Position numbers and translations under genes: made by a program. Below, in pieces: positions 14,301-24,700 of a DNA stretch of 64,000 bases; the first letter of the stretch is position 1, and the number at the start of each line of letters is the position of its first letter. The DNA is from Mytilisepta virgata (taxonomy: Eukaryota > Mollusca > Bivalvia > Mytilida > Mytilidae), in NCBI GenBank assembly GCA_028015205.1, contig CM051517.1, forward strand, positions 38,823,135 through 38,887,134. The letters run 5' to 3'. The notes beneath the pieces are model-generated. The model worked only from the letters and a program-made list of their open reading frames with translations. It did no database searches and was not told the DNA's origin.

Positions 14301-15604
14301 TAAAACATTATTTTATACAAAAAGCAGATTCTCACTTCTTGTTGAAACTTTAAGATCAATCCATATAGAAAATCAATCTTCTAATCTGACTTGCTTTGTT
14401 TGAACTTAGTAAATGTTAGACACATCATTATCTGGATAATTCTGTCAAGAAGTAGGGCATTTTCTCAATAAAGCTGACATAAACCCATTTGCACATTCTT
14501 TGCCTATTTTCCTCTGAATTAAAAACATCTCTCTGAAAGATATCTATGTTGCAGAAGAATATATTACACAAACATGCATTCACAATAATTAGTTAATTTT
14601 TCTCCTAATAAAGATACAGCATAGCTATGGGAAAGTAATAAAACTGTAGACATATTCATATATCATGTACAAAACCATTTTTAAAAATATAACTGAGAGA
14701 AAAAAATGATTAAAGGTAATTTGTGTAGTTTCTTTACCAATAAGCTGATAAATATATGCAATATACTTCTAAACTTACTTTGAAGCGGGAAAATAGAATT
14801 TGGCTTGTTAAAACAAACTTATTTTTGATTTCAGTCTTTTGCTTTGGAGAAGCCATGTGTAGCATGTCATCGTTTAATGACAAAGAGTCGCTCTGCATTC
14901 TGGGAAGGAGGCAAAGGTTGTAGAGACAAAACGAAAATGAGCAAGTGAGTTGTACAAAAGACATTGAATAAGTTTAATTGGTCTAGAAGGAATTAGTTGT
15001 CAATCCTAAATAAATGTCTTTAGAAAAATGCAAGAGGTATCTTGTTAAATATTTCTCTTAAAGCAATGTTTTCCATCAATGAACATTGAAGTCTTTTAAA
15101 TGACAGTATAATATTTCATTTTGGAGTAGAAAATTGTGTATAACATGAAGATAATGCAAAATAAAATAGAATATACTCATAAATATGTGCAATGTTTTTA
15201 TAAATGCACAATATGAAACATAGTTAATATTACATTAATATATGATAAATTATTCTGTCATAACTTGCTCTTTCCATAATTTATTAATGTCGTTTGTCAC
15301 ATGATACAATTTGAAAGTGCTAGTATTAACAGTACCAGTAAAAGGCTATTTAAGGATTGGATAAAAAAATCCCATAATATGTGGCAAGGGTACCATGAAA
15401 GTTCTTAAATGAACTATAAAAAAATCAAATCTGAATATTTAGATAAGGGGATGTAAGTATATTTGTTTTCATAATCCAAATATGATATTCTCAAACAAAA
15501 AAAACTTTTTCAGAGATGATGCAAAGAAATATACAAATACCAACAAGACCTTATCCAGGAAAGCACAAGAAAAGACAGCGACAAAGAAAAAAGAAAACAA
15601 ATAA
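4453..15604 (+). CDS. CCCH x3 / RWD / CHY zinc-finger protein (11 exons, 756 aa)
   Basis: Coding exons: 4453-5313, 5657-5716, 6253-6305, 7634-7778, 7912-8140, 10366-10733, 12024-12138, 13417-13543, 14027-14138, 14835-14944, 15514-15604. They total 2271 bases, stay in frame and all introns are GT/AG. Residues 1-182 carry three CCCH fingers (C9, C18, C24, H28; C93, C102, C108, H112; C164, C172, C178, H182), a fold usually linked to RNA binding. About 246-375 is an RWD-like domain (FPKKYPLKP, then a helix ending LKWLDRNL-like). Exon 5 is acidic. Exons 6-7 hold further CxxC pairs (CSRCHN, CQKC, CIEC, CHTCH). Exons 8-10 hold the CHY finger (CKHYRKSFRWFRFPCCGKCY, CDLCHE, CGHCC, CVACH); the tail is lysine-rich. 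CHY fingers occur in Pirh2-type ubiquitin ligases and Hot13, but no RING is seen here. The role is unknown. Exon calls are by eye, without transcripts. Confidence 0.87.
5938..6048. repeat. Two small palindromes in intron 2
   Basis: One hairpin spans 5938-5982, with arms ATTAATATATGACCTA and its complement. An 18 bp perfect palindrome, CTGATATGGCCATATCAG, lies at 6031-6048. Between and after them, forms of CTGGTCTGATA recur. They may be remnants of a small MITE; no duplication flanks were found. Confidence 0.5.
6629..7608 (+). mobile_element. Palindrome-ended element, family 1, copy 1 (intron 3)
   Basis: The 5' end is a near-perfect palindrome, ATACGACCGCAAAA facing TTTTTGCGGTCGTAT (6631-6659). 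The 3' end carries the inverted end repeat TGCGGTCGTAT (7575-7585), then a hairpin-like GCTGCGCTCAGCGAAGC (7589-7605). The interior has poly-G tracts and repeats of a segment with T-runs followed by G-runs. No coding capacity is seen. It lies wholly between exons 3 and 4 of the CHY gene. The architecture resembles Helentron-associated non-autonomous elements (HINEs/pearl elements of bivalves); assignment is inferred. Confidence 0.7.
8334..10246 (+). mobile_element. Palindrome-ended element, family 1, copy 2 (intron 5)
   Basis: The same ends as copy 1: the 5' palindrome at 8337-8365 with one change (ATACAACCGC), the 3' end repeat TGCGGTCGTAT at 10212-10222 and the hairpin GCTGCGCCAGCGGAGC at 10226-10241. 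It is about twice as long, because the internal block with poly-T/poly-G tracts is repeated (around 8890-9300, 9300-9530 and 9840-10190). It is flanked by exons 5 and 6. Confidence 0.7.
10785..11587. mobile_element. TIR element with TA flanks (mariner-type MITE family), long copy
   Basis: It begins TA + CTTTGGATTCATTAATATTC and ends with the complementary form (GAAATCCACAA + TA at 11586). Inside each end is the sequence for ATACCAATTTTC next to GTGG/CCAC words. A shorter inverted relative lies at 42127-42506, sharing about 200 bp (for example the AATTGCATTTTTACAGCATG segment). TA target duplications are typical of Tc1/mariner-derived MITEs. No transposase ORF is present. It lies in intron 6 of the CHY gene. 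Confidence 0.65.
12301..12447. repeat. Palindromic MITE-like hairpin in intron 7
   Basis: Arms of about 57-60 bases (12301-12357 and 12387-12447) pair imperfectly; both contain TTTGTATGAGTTTATC and AAACTCGG or their complements. A related half-arm, GTTTATCGATGTATAAAC, appears alone near 12926. No coding content. Confidence 0.7.
13417..14944 (+). CDS. Exons 8-10 encoding the CHY zinc finger
   Basis: Exons 13417-13543, 14027-14138 and 14835-14944 together encode about residues 611-726. The family signature is LPDNGTCKHYRKSFRWFRFP, then CCGKCYPCDLCHE, then ICGHCCKEQ and CVACH. This supplies the cysteines and histidines expected of the three-zinc CHY fold. The junction phases (2, 1, 0) match exactly. 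Confidence 0.9.
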
Positions 15605-17009
15605 ACATTATTTGACATTTCAGTGTATCTGCTGTCAGATATTTATTCCCCATTTATTTTAGTATACTACTGTATTTATTAATTCTTGCTTGTAGATTTG
15701 TATATATTTTAATCTTCTTGCTCACATGCATCTATTATATGTCATGCAAGTTTTTTATAATTATCCTTTAGTATTATTATTGCTGTGAATTAAAAGCATA
15801 TAGCTAGGAATATTTTTAGAAAGAGCCATTAAAAAATATCAAGGAATTTTTCTTTCACATACATGTAGATACATCCAAAGTTTCAAATTTAAAGCTTAAC
15901 ATTCACTTTTCTTGTCACTAAAGGATACTTTTGAACTGTTGAGTCAGAAATTTATAAAATTGGGCCTATTTATTTTGAAAATAATAAAGAATATTTCAGG
16001 ACAGTAAACAACCATATGAAAACTAGAAGATCAATGAGGAACCAGAGTGAGTTATCTTTTCCTAACCAATGTAGGTAAGGGAGATAATTAAATTATCTCC
16101 CTTTTGTCCACCGGCTAAAAGGGAGACAAATTTATTATCTCCCTTACCTACATTTATTAGGAAAAGATAACTCACTCTGGTTCCTCATTTGGTATGGCTT
16201 TTCATGTTTTTGTAGTTTTTCTGTAATTAAATCACAACCAATCATTTCATATCATGTTTGGAAGGTAATTCAGTAACGACTATAATGGATACATAAAAAG
16301 ACATTACATTAATGATGTATAATTTTTTGCTTTAATAGCAGATAACTAGTGCCTTTTTGTGGTACCATGAAAAATTGGCATAGTTTGGTGAATGATGTAT
16401 TTTTTTGTTTTGTTATTCAGCAGATATACATGTATAGTCCTTTTTGTGGAATGCATAAAAAATGAAATAAAAAAAATTGGAAAGTCCTTGAAAATTGAGG
16501 AAATCTATTAATTGGCACTGTATTATTGCAATCCGTTCTCTTCAAAACTATATTACAAACGTTCTTTCAGTAAAATACACACAGAGATATTAAAAAGACA
16601 CACAGAGAAATAAAAAAAAACACGCACCGAGATTTGAAAAAGTCACAACGAAATTTGAATTTACACAAGAGTTTAAAAAAACACATCGAAATTTAAAAAT
16701 ACACACCGAGATTTCAAAAATTCACAATGAAACTTCGAATTTACACACACACAATCGAGATTTGTACGCATAGCTTGTGCGCATATTAATGAATATTCAG
16801 AACATTCTATGATCTGATCTAGATCTTTGACGTGTTTTTACTCCTATCGGAGATGGTACCGTATGAATGAATTAATATTACCTTCAAATAGGAATAAAAT
16901 TAAGAACCGTGAAAAAAATAATTTTATTTTTCGTGAACTGAATCATGAAAAATACTTTTCGTGATCAGAACTCCCCCCCCCCTTTTCCTTTCTAAGAAGC
17001 ATGACGTGT
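15605..17009. other. Convergent intergenic region after the CHY gene
   Basis: The 3' end of the CHY gene and the end of the orphan minus-strand ORF face each other here. Several AATAAA words (for example near 15985) could serve as poly(A) signals. It also holds the hairpin element at 16033-16189, a degenerate array of ACACACCGAGATTTGAAAA-like units (about 16560-16745) and a poly-C tract (16972-16982). No coding sequence was found. Confidence 0.5.
16033..16189. mobile_element. 157 bp palindromic MITE-like element
   Basis: AATGAGGAACCAGAGTGAGT at the left is the complement of the right end (ACTCACTCTGGTTCCTCATT). The arms, about 70 bases each, are nearly perfect, with an inner AAGGGAGATAAT / ATTATCTCCCTT pair. 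It folds into one long hairpin. No clear target duplication. Confidence 0.8.
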
Positions 17010-17489
17010 TTATACCTGTATATTTCTTTGTCGCAGTAAATGCTTAATCATTCCTTCCCCACAACGTGGGAATTCTTCAACGAGTTCTTGCAGTATAGCG
17101 TCCAAATCCTCATCACAAATATCAGAAAAAAACATTTTTGTAAGGTTGCATTGTCTCATTCTTCTGTATATTGTGCTGTCAGATACTGATAGAATTTTGG
17201 CTATTTCCGAAATTGAAAATTCAGACTCTATAAGAAATTGCAATATTTCCTCTGGTATGGTAAATGTTAGGCGAGCTGGCTGTTGGTAAAGACGAGTTCT
17301 CCCATAATTCAAACATTCTATACGTAGTTTCATGATAGAAGACCTATCTACTAAGCCTAAACTGCGCAACTCATATACGGATAGTTTTGAAATTATATCG
17401 GGCGTTATTTTTTCTTCCAAGAATTTCCCTACGAACATTTCCAAGTTCAGTTTTTTTAATATGGACTCCATTTCTACAGAAGTCGCCAT
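17010..17489 (-). CDS. SAM-like + helix-turn-helix protein, probably a partial transposon-derived gene
   Basis: A 159-residue ORF. Residues ~7-60 resemble a SAM domain (LKKLNLEMFVGKFLEE ... LSVYELRSLGLVD). Residues ~80-115 form a homeodomain-like HTH (FSISEIAKILSVSDSTIYRR). Then comes a block, FSDICDEDLDAILQE..FPRCG, that in multicopy invertebrate and fish genes precedes an integrase-type (DDE) core. The integrase core is absent. The codon before the stop overlaps a splice donor (CAG|GTATAA after 17016), so this may be a first exon that has lost its partners; I found no continuation down to 15604. It is convergent with the CHY gene. It is either a domesticated or a broken copy; expression is unknown. 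Confidence 0.6.
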   Translation of the reverse strand: MATSVEMESILKKLNLEMFVGKFLEEKITPDIISKLSVYELRSLGLVDRSSIMKLRIECLNYGRTRLYQQPARLTFTIPEEILQFLIESEFSISEIAKILSVSDSTIYRRMRQCNLTKMFFSDICDEDLDAILQELVEEFPRCGEGMIKHLLRQRNIQV

Positions 17490-17599
17490 CTTTCTGTAAA
17501 ACTAATTGTTTATACCGCCAAATTTGTTTCAGCAACGGAAGTGATAGTATGATTTTTCGGAACCGGATTGGAATCACCTTTTCGATTTCGAACGTCATC

Positions 17600-17998
17600 A
17601 TAACGTTGTTTGGACATAATAATGATGTTTGCACATCATATAAAGACGAACTGACCGCATATAATGAAATGAAATTCAGCACAAAACAAAATTGTTAAAG
17701 TACATAATATAATGGTGTTTGGACATAATATAAAGATGTTTGCACATAACATAAAGGTAGTTGCACATAATATAATGATGTTTGGACATAATATAAATAT
17801 GTTTGCACATCACATAAAGGTAGTTGCACATAATATAAAGACATGTGCACATAATATAAAGTTATTTGCACATCATATAAAGAAGTTTGCACATCATATA
17901 ATGACGATCGCACATCATATAATGGCATGTGCACATCATATAATGATAAATGCACATCATATAATGATAAATGCACATCATATAATGAATAGTAGTCA
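17600..17998. repeat. ~21 bp minisatellite
   Basis: Nearly 400 bases are built of units such as TTTGCACATCATATAATGA, with alternation of 'gcacataatataaag' and 'gcacatcatataatg' variants. It begins about 110 bases upstream of the start codon of the minus-strand SAM/HTH ORF, in its promoter position. ORFs on both strands here are repeats read as protein and are not called. Confidence 0.9.
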
Positions 17999-19363
17999 TA
18001 ACAAGACAGTTACGGCATTCCATACCATATGGTATTGATCTTGTGTTATATTATCTGATAGGTTTCATACTAAAAGATATACATGAAGTAATATAATTCT
18101 GCCTGGTCCATTGGAGAGGGAGAATCTTTTTCTGAGTTCCTCACGGTATCTAGTTTGTTTTTCAAACAGTCTGCCTTTCTACTGCCACCCAGTCAATTCT
18201 TTTGAATTTTAATTCTGAGATTAAAAATATATATTTTTGGCCTTTCCATCTAAGAGATTTATAGTGTTATTTTTCCTTTTAGAATGGTTCTTAGGTGGTT
18301 CACTCTCAAAACTGTCCGAAGCTCACAAATGTATTTTCTCCGCTATGGATACAATAATATAAATAAATTTGTAAATCCATGTTTGTCTATGGGAAACCTC
18401 AAAAACCATTTTGATAAAAAAAAAAAGAAGAAACAAACAAAATGGAAGGTGCACAATGGCAATGTACAATGAAGATTCTCTGAAAGTTTCGCAGAAATCC
18501 ATTCACTGGCTTAGGAGGCGTTGCAGACAGGGCATACCTACCGCATTACACTATCATATTATCCATGTTTGTCTGGAAAATGCGTACCCCCCCTTAAATT
18601 ATCGTATTATGAAGAAATGACAAAGTCCATGTTTTTCTGTGGAAAACCTCCAAAATCATTCTGATCAAAATAAAGTAGGTGGTGCACAATACCACTTTGT
18701 ATTGAAGATTCTTTGAAAATTTCAATGAAATTCATTCATTGGTGTACAAGTAGTTTCAGTTAATAGGTGCGAACGAACGAAAGAACGGAATCCCACATCA
18801 CTATATATCCCCCGTTTTGCTAAGCGTGGGGGGACTATAAAAATAGAATAATTGGCCAATACGTTGTTTTAAAATCTCTAAAACAACTTGTCCTGAAGTG
18901 GTCCTTCAAAATTGTAGGTCTGCACATCTGACCAATAGGGCCGCCATTATATCAAAAGTAGATAAAGCAGCAAAAAATGTAAAAGATCTTCTCTGTAACT
19001 ACTTGGGCAATTAAGACTTTTATGGATCCAAAAAATATTTAAAAGTCTTCCCCTTTGAGACTACCGAGGCAGATTAGCAAGACTTCGGTGAAATGTTCCT
19101 TGGCTTTTTCCCCTATTTTGCGTCCCGACATCCCACAAATACTGCTACCTGAGTTACTTAAAATAAAAACTTCTTAACTAAAAATATTGTTAACTGAGAA
19201 AACCAAACATTAAATGTTCGTCAGTCAATCTCCTTTCAAATTTATTTCCAACAATTGGAGCTTGAAAAAATGTGTCAATTGTCACTAAAAAGACAAATCA
19301 GCGAATTTATCTTTGAAAATCCCAGTTACTGGCGTGCGCCTATACAGCTGAGTATGGCCTATG
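17999..19363. other. Intergenic region with repeat element; no gene seen
   Basis: It holds the minus-strand palindrome-ended element at about 18284-18840. The remainder shows no open frame with recognisable protein similarity. Confidence 0.5.
18284..18840 (-). mobile_element. Palindrome-ended element, family 6, minus strand
   Basis: The 5' end on the minus strand lies near 18840, with an imperfect palindrome TATAGTCCCCCCACGCTTAG / GGGGGATATA (18803-18839). The interior contains two copies of a ~245 bp unit (compare TCCATGTTTGTCTATGGGAA at 18376 with TCCATGTTTTTCTGTGGAAA at 18626). The 3' limit is not clear. Confidence 0.5.
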
Positions 19364-19592
19364 GGGGCCGAGTGGCGTATGTAGTTCGTCATGACACTAA
19401 TGGACACTGGGGTTGTGAGTTCGAATCTCACCTTTGGCGGGGTGTGTTCGACTCCGATCTAAATTGACAAGGATTGCCAATTTTCATACCGAAGGTCGGT
19501 GGTTCTATCCACCAATAAAACTGGCCGCCGCGAAATAGCCAAATCTCCTGAAAATGGCGTAAAACCCCAACTAAACAAACAAACAAACAATT
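19364..19592 (+). mobile_element. tRNA-derived SINE, copy 1
   Basis: It starts with an A-box-like GGGGGCCGAGTGG, has a B-box-like GAGTTCGAATCTC (19418-19430), then the family body (GGTGTGTTCGACTCCGATCT, TGGCCGCCGCGAAA) and ends ACCCCAACTAAACAAACAAA with four or more AAAC units. It is shorter than the 44456 copy: the anticodon-arm region and the CTCCGGGTACTCCGG segment are deleted. It resembles tRNA-Leu/Ser promoters. Confidence 0.85.
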
Positions 19593-20100
19593 ATTTATGG
19601 TTTCAAAAGTAAGTTTTAAAATGCGCCATGAGAGGAACATGAACCTTTTCAGTTTTTATTTTCATTCAGACACTATTAAATACCATTTTCATTGTTGTTA
19701 TGACATATTAAAGGGTACTAACGTTATTTATAATTACGAAATTCAGATATTTCCTTCATATACAAAGTCATGAAACTTTTTAAGAAAGAATTATATAATA
19801 ACTTTCTGCCTTTTGGAATCGGTTGCTAGTATTGATACAAGCGTGAATTTGATACTTAAATTTTACTATAATTGTAAATTGTTTTCGTGATTTCAAATGG
19901 ATTTCCGATAAAATCAACATGCTGCATGCGGTGGTCCGACGATCCAACAAATCCTACCATAACGATAAACAAAACTTAGTAGTTGGGATATTTTTACCTA
20001 AAGTAAAGAATATAAAACCTTATTGCCCATCTACTGATAGTATTCAATTATTTTGTTAACAAATGAAATCATTAAAACCGATGGAAAGGAAAACAGTCAA

Positions 20101-20102
<2 letters not shown>

Positions 20103-20152
<50 letters not shown>

Positions 20153-20400
20153 TATTTCAAGATGGTAACACGGTTAGTATACAACTAATCTCCCCTGAGG
20201 CCCTTAAAATAAAAGAAAAAATAAAATGAAAATACAAACATGAAGAATAACACAACATTTACTAAGTTTGAACATGTAAGAAAATAATAACAATCTAGAA
20301 CAATAATAATTTATAATACGGGATTGGTAATGTGTTCCAAAGAGACGGTCCTGAGTACATAAAAGATTGTCACTCAGATAAAAGGTCACAAGCTTAAATT
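20103..20400 (-). mobile_element. 3' tail of a retroposon with (ATT)n tail
   Basis: On the minus strand the sequence ends CTTGAAATAAAGTATTATT and runs into an (ATT)n tract (20103-20149 on the plus strand, AAT units). A terminal triplet-repeat tail after a TGAAATAAAG-type 3' end is typical of non-LTR retroposons. Upstream sequence (to ~20400) probably belongs to the same element; no reverse transcriptase is present. Confidence 0.5.
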
Positions 20401-21648
20401 CATAATGTTAGAAATTCGACCAATTTTTTAAATGAAAAATCTAAAGACTAACTGCGCATCTACATAAAAATATATGAATACTGAAAAGAAATAAAATGCA
20501 TAAATGAATAGAAAGCTACAGTCGGAATCGACGGTAATCTCCAGACCCCCGCAAGTATACTGAGTTGTAGGAAAATTTGTATGCCCCTTCCAGATTCGTG
20601 GACGGGGCATACAAAACTAAGTATTAAGTTCAAGTTTTTTATTACCAATTAAGGGCCCCATTTAAGAGGCATATATAATGACAACACAATACAACACATT
20701 GATTAGATACATAAATACAGATAATACTTCTTTTTCAAACAATAATACTGATTAATAACAGTATATATATGTGTGATTCTCCCCATACGGGCGTGTTTAA
20801 AAAAAAAGTAAATAAAATATAAATTATATGCCCACCTCGTCCCTTATTCAGATGAGCATGCAAGCTTTACAGGTTGTTCAGCAGGAGAAGAGACCAAGGG
20901 CCGGTGCAAAAGGACCTTCTGTTTTCACATATATTACATATAAATTGTCTGTGCACGTCTATAATTCTATGAAATATAAACACCATAGTGGACCTCCTCG
21001 CGACTAAAGCACAGTCGAAAGTCAATTGTCTGTTCTGTGCAGAAGTCACCAAGGGTAGATACTAAAGGTTCCAGTGTTTGAGCATTATATAGTATTATAC
21101 AATTCACGTTAATGAACCTCCTCGTGGCTAAAGCACAGCAGAGAGTCATAATCTCACCTGTGCAGATGTCACCAAGGGTAGATACTAAAGGTTCTAGTGT
21201 TGTTATATAATATAATTTATGTATATTCTATCTTTTTTGAATGACTTAAATAATTATCAGTCAATCTCGCTCTAGACAATTCATATATATAAATATATAA
21301 TATAAATATACATATGAAAACACGCCAGAATGAGGAGATGAAATAAGCTATTGAAGTGAAGTGACCATCTCTAATGAGGACAACTATGTTTATTTATGAA
21401 AGTACAAATGCCATTCTATATCTCAAAGTTCTCATTATTCATAAGCCAAATTAATTTTTCAGTGTTATTTAAATTACGGACTTTTGTATATCTCTAGGAT
21501 GAAATCTCAGGACTTGCTCCCTGCATATGAAAAACAAGAGATTTTTCCGAAGGCTGGGAACAAGCTCTGATGGTCGGAAATTTTCGTTGTGATGACGGAG
21601 ATCGGTTCGAATTTTATTTTATAGTGTTTATATACCTCAACATTGAAG
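20400..21648. other. Region upstream of CWF19L2, with a short tandem duplication
   Basis: A ~124 bp unit is repeated at about 20990-21082 and 21114-21203 (shared words CACCAAGGGTAGATACTAAA, GAACCTCCTCG, CTAAAGCACAG). The region around 20555-20610 contains a GTATGCCCC / GGGGCATAC inverted pair. The last ~150 bases should contain the CWF19L2 promoter and leader; no TATA box or other motif stands out. Confidence 0.5.
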
Positions 21649-21738
21649 ATGGCAAGTGCGATAGCCTTCGAAAGTACATCCGATAAAAAAACAAAAAGAA
21701 AACAACTACAAGAGGCCAGACAACAGATAATTGATAAC
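21649..21738 (+). CDS. Exon 1 of CWF19L2
   Basis: This 30-codon exon begins ATGGCAAGTGCG and reads [20 protein letters not shown] then [10 protein letters not shown], with a donor GTAATG. It joins in phase to exon 2 ([10 protein letters not shown]). The [20 protein letters not shown] stretch parallels the N-terminal helix of vertebrate CWF19L2. It is too short to appear as a long ORF, and intron 1 is ~3.96 kb. Confidence 0.85.
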
Positions 21739-24700
21739 GTAATGATCAATTGATCTCTAAAACATAGTTTCATATTATTCAAGTGATATGATATTTAAGA
21801 ATACAAGTGATTTCGGCACTCGGTCAAATCGGCACCTGGTTATGTCGGGACTGGTCAAATCGGCACCTGGTCAATTCGGCACGAGTACATAGTCAATTCG
21901 GCACCATTACATAGTCATATCGGCACCTGTATATATCTAATATGAACAAAAAACTAAGTATGTTGCGAAACAGCTCAGTCATGCGACAATAGATAACAAG
22001 AAAAATAAATGGAAATGGTGAGCTGTCAAAAGGGGCATAAAACGACTAAAACGTATGAAATACACAAGTCGAACAAAACCAAATATAAAATCGTAAAAAA
22101 AAAAAAAAAAAAAAACAACAAAGTAAAAAGTTAAAAATACCCAACATTTCGACCAATATGGTCTTGATCACGAGCATGTAAAAAATAAAAATGAAAAGGT
22201 GTTGACTCGTTAAAACGCAGAGCAAGACTGGGTTTCAAAGAGTGAACACCTTTTTATTACTATTCTAAAGTAATTATAATTGAAGTCAGGATTATAAGCT
22301 TCTATATTTTATATATTACTTTTACTAAATAAAAATATTTAATTTGTTTTAATTTGTATACAACAAGTTTTTTGTTATTAAACATTATAATTGTAAAGAA
22401 AGTTTCACACCTTAATTGATAAATAAACAGTCACTGATCATTAGCACAACCAGATACAAATCAAGGCTTCTGTTTGGCAGGATATTAATATCTTCAAATA
22501 TTTGAAATATGACTTTTTGTCCTTAGCACAAGCTTGCCCCATTAGTGTAAGTGAGAAATTATTCATTGTGACTTTTTGTCCGAAATCTCGTTTCAGTATG
22601 CAAATATTTGAATTGTGACATTTTGTCCTAAGCACAAGCTTGCCCCCTTAGGGTAAGTGATAAATTATTCATTGTGACTTTTTGTCCTAAATATCCTATC
22701 AATATGCAAATATTTGAATTGTGACTATTTGTCATAAATGATATATCAAAATGACAACTCTTGCATTGTGAATTTTTATCCTAAATACAATAGTCTAAGT
22801 TAGGAATAATAAATTGTGACTTTTTGTCCTAAAAGTTCTTTCTATATGCAAATATATGAATTGTGACTTTTTGTCCTGAGACTTTTCATCCGATCAGTTT
22901 TGTGACTTTCTGTCCTGTGACTTTTTGTCTTGTGACTTTCCGTCCATGTACCCGATCCTGAGAGTACACAAAAGTTTCAGATGGGCTTGGATTTTAGCTT
23001 GCATCAAATTATGTTAACTATAAAATGAGTAAAACCAAAATAAACACATATCTTACTAGTATTTGATTATTTCCTTTGATCTTGATTACTTGTGATGGTG
23101 ATCTTATCCAAATTAATCTTGATTAATTATTTCATCAAAGATTCAGTAATCATAATTTACTATTAATATAAAACTGATAACATGATTGAAAATGATAGAT
23201 TAATTGTTTTAAAAAAAATTTCTAAGTTCATTTTGATATTAAAATATTACAGAAATGATCTAATCATAAATGTATTATTATATTGCTATAAATTCGTATT
23301 AAAATACAATAGTATGTGGTGCCGAAACGACTATTGATAAGTCCAGAATTAAATATTTATCAGTACTGAATTGACCACCTAACGATCCCGAAATGACCAT
23401 TGGTAGTGGTGCCGAATTGACCAGGTGCCATTTTGACTTGATACCATATTTAATACCCTTGGGTTAGACTCCACTAAATATTCTAGTTTCAGAGAAATGC
23501 ACCACCAGAATTTTATTAATTATTAGAGTTGGTAAAGTTTGACTACATGATAGATAAATAATAAATGTCTTAACCTCAAAATTGTAATATTGACTGAAAG
23601 AGGATAGATTTTAGTTTAAAAAAATACAAAAACATATCTGATTTTGCTTCTGACATGTAATGGGAGGTCATAAACTGGGACTTGTGAATTGACATGTGGT
23701 GTGTAAAACTTTGACAATGATAATCGGCACCTGCACTGGTAAGTTAAATTGCGAAAAAAAGAGCCGGAAAAGTAAACCTTTTTTTCCCCACGTATGTAAT
23801 GCAATTTTATGCAAAATCTGAAAAATTAAGTCTCAATTGGATTGAAACGTTGAATCAGACCTCAATTTTAAGCTGAAGTGGAGTGAAATTTAACATTTTT
23901 AAAGCTTTTTTTATGAAAAATTTTGAAATGTTGCTATGCCAACTAGGTTTCCATGGATATTTTTTATTTATTTTATCATGATTGAAACAATGCTAACATA
24001 ATGACCTTTCAGAATATATATATATGTATATGGGTATTATTTACTCTGAAGATGGCACAAGACCATGACATTTGTTAGCTCACTTCACATAGAAAATGGT
24101 ACATTGTACTATTAATTTATGGAGTGTAACCTTGGGCAATTAACCCTACATGTACACAGGTAACAGGGGAAACAGGTTATGTTAAGTTGTTCAAAATAAT
24201 TAAGATTTGCGTATACTGTACTCGAGATACTGTAAGTATAATACATTTATTATGCCAGATAGCCGTAGTTAATTCTTGTAAAATTGGGAGAGGTAATTCA
24301 TACTTACTTGGAAATGGATCAAATGGTGTGGGAAAAACTTATTATTTGAAAGATGTGGGTTCAGATGTACAGGTGGACAAAGAATGACACAAACTGGCAC
24401 ATCTCTTCTGTTTTAGTGATAGATGAAAATTTGTAGTAGCCTCATTCAGTGTTCTCCCCAGAACTTGTAAATAGCATTGTGAAAAAAAAATTCAGATTTA
24501 TAACCAATTGTTCTCTTAATGTAAGGAAAAAATGTATGAGAATTTCAATAAGATTTCTGATCATTTATGAGAAATAATAAATTATTATGTAGAATTTAAA
24601 TGGATTTTAATTATTCTGGTTGTCCCTAATGTAATCTAAGGTAAAAGGGAACAGATCACTGCATAAAAATTAGAAAATATATACATTTATAAAATTTAAT

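Noticed and set aside
17695..18038. ORFs of ~100 codons with repeated AHHIMI / YDVQTSLY motifs on both strands
   Set aside because: Direct read-through of the ~21 bp minisatellite; unit length is a multiple of three, which keeps the frames open.
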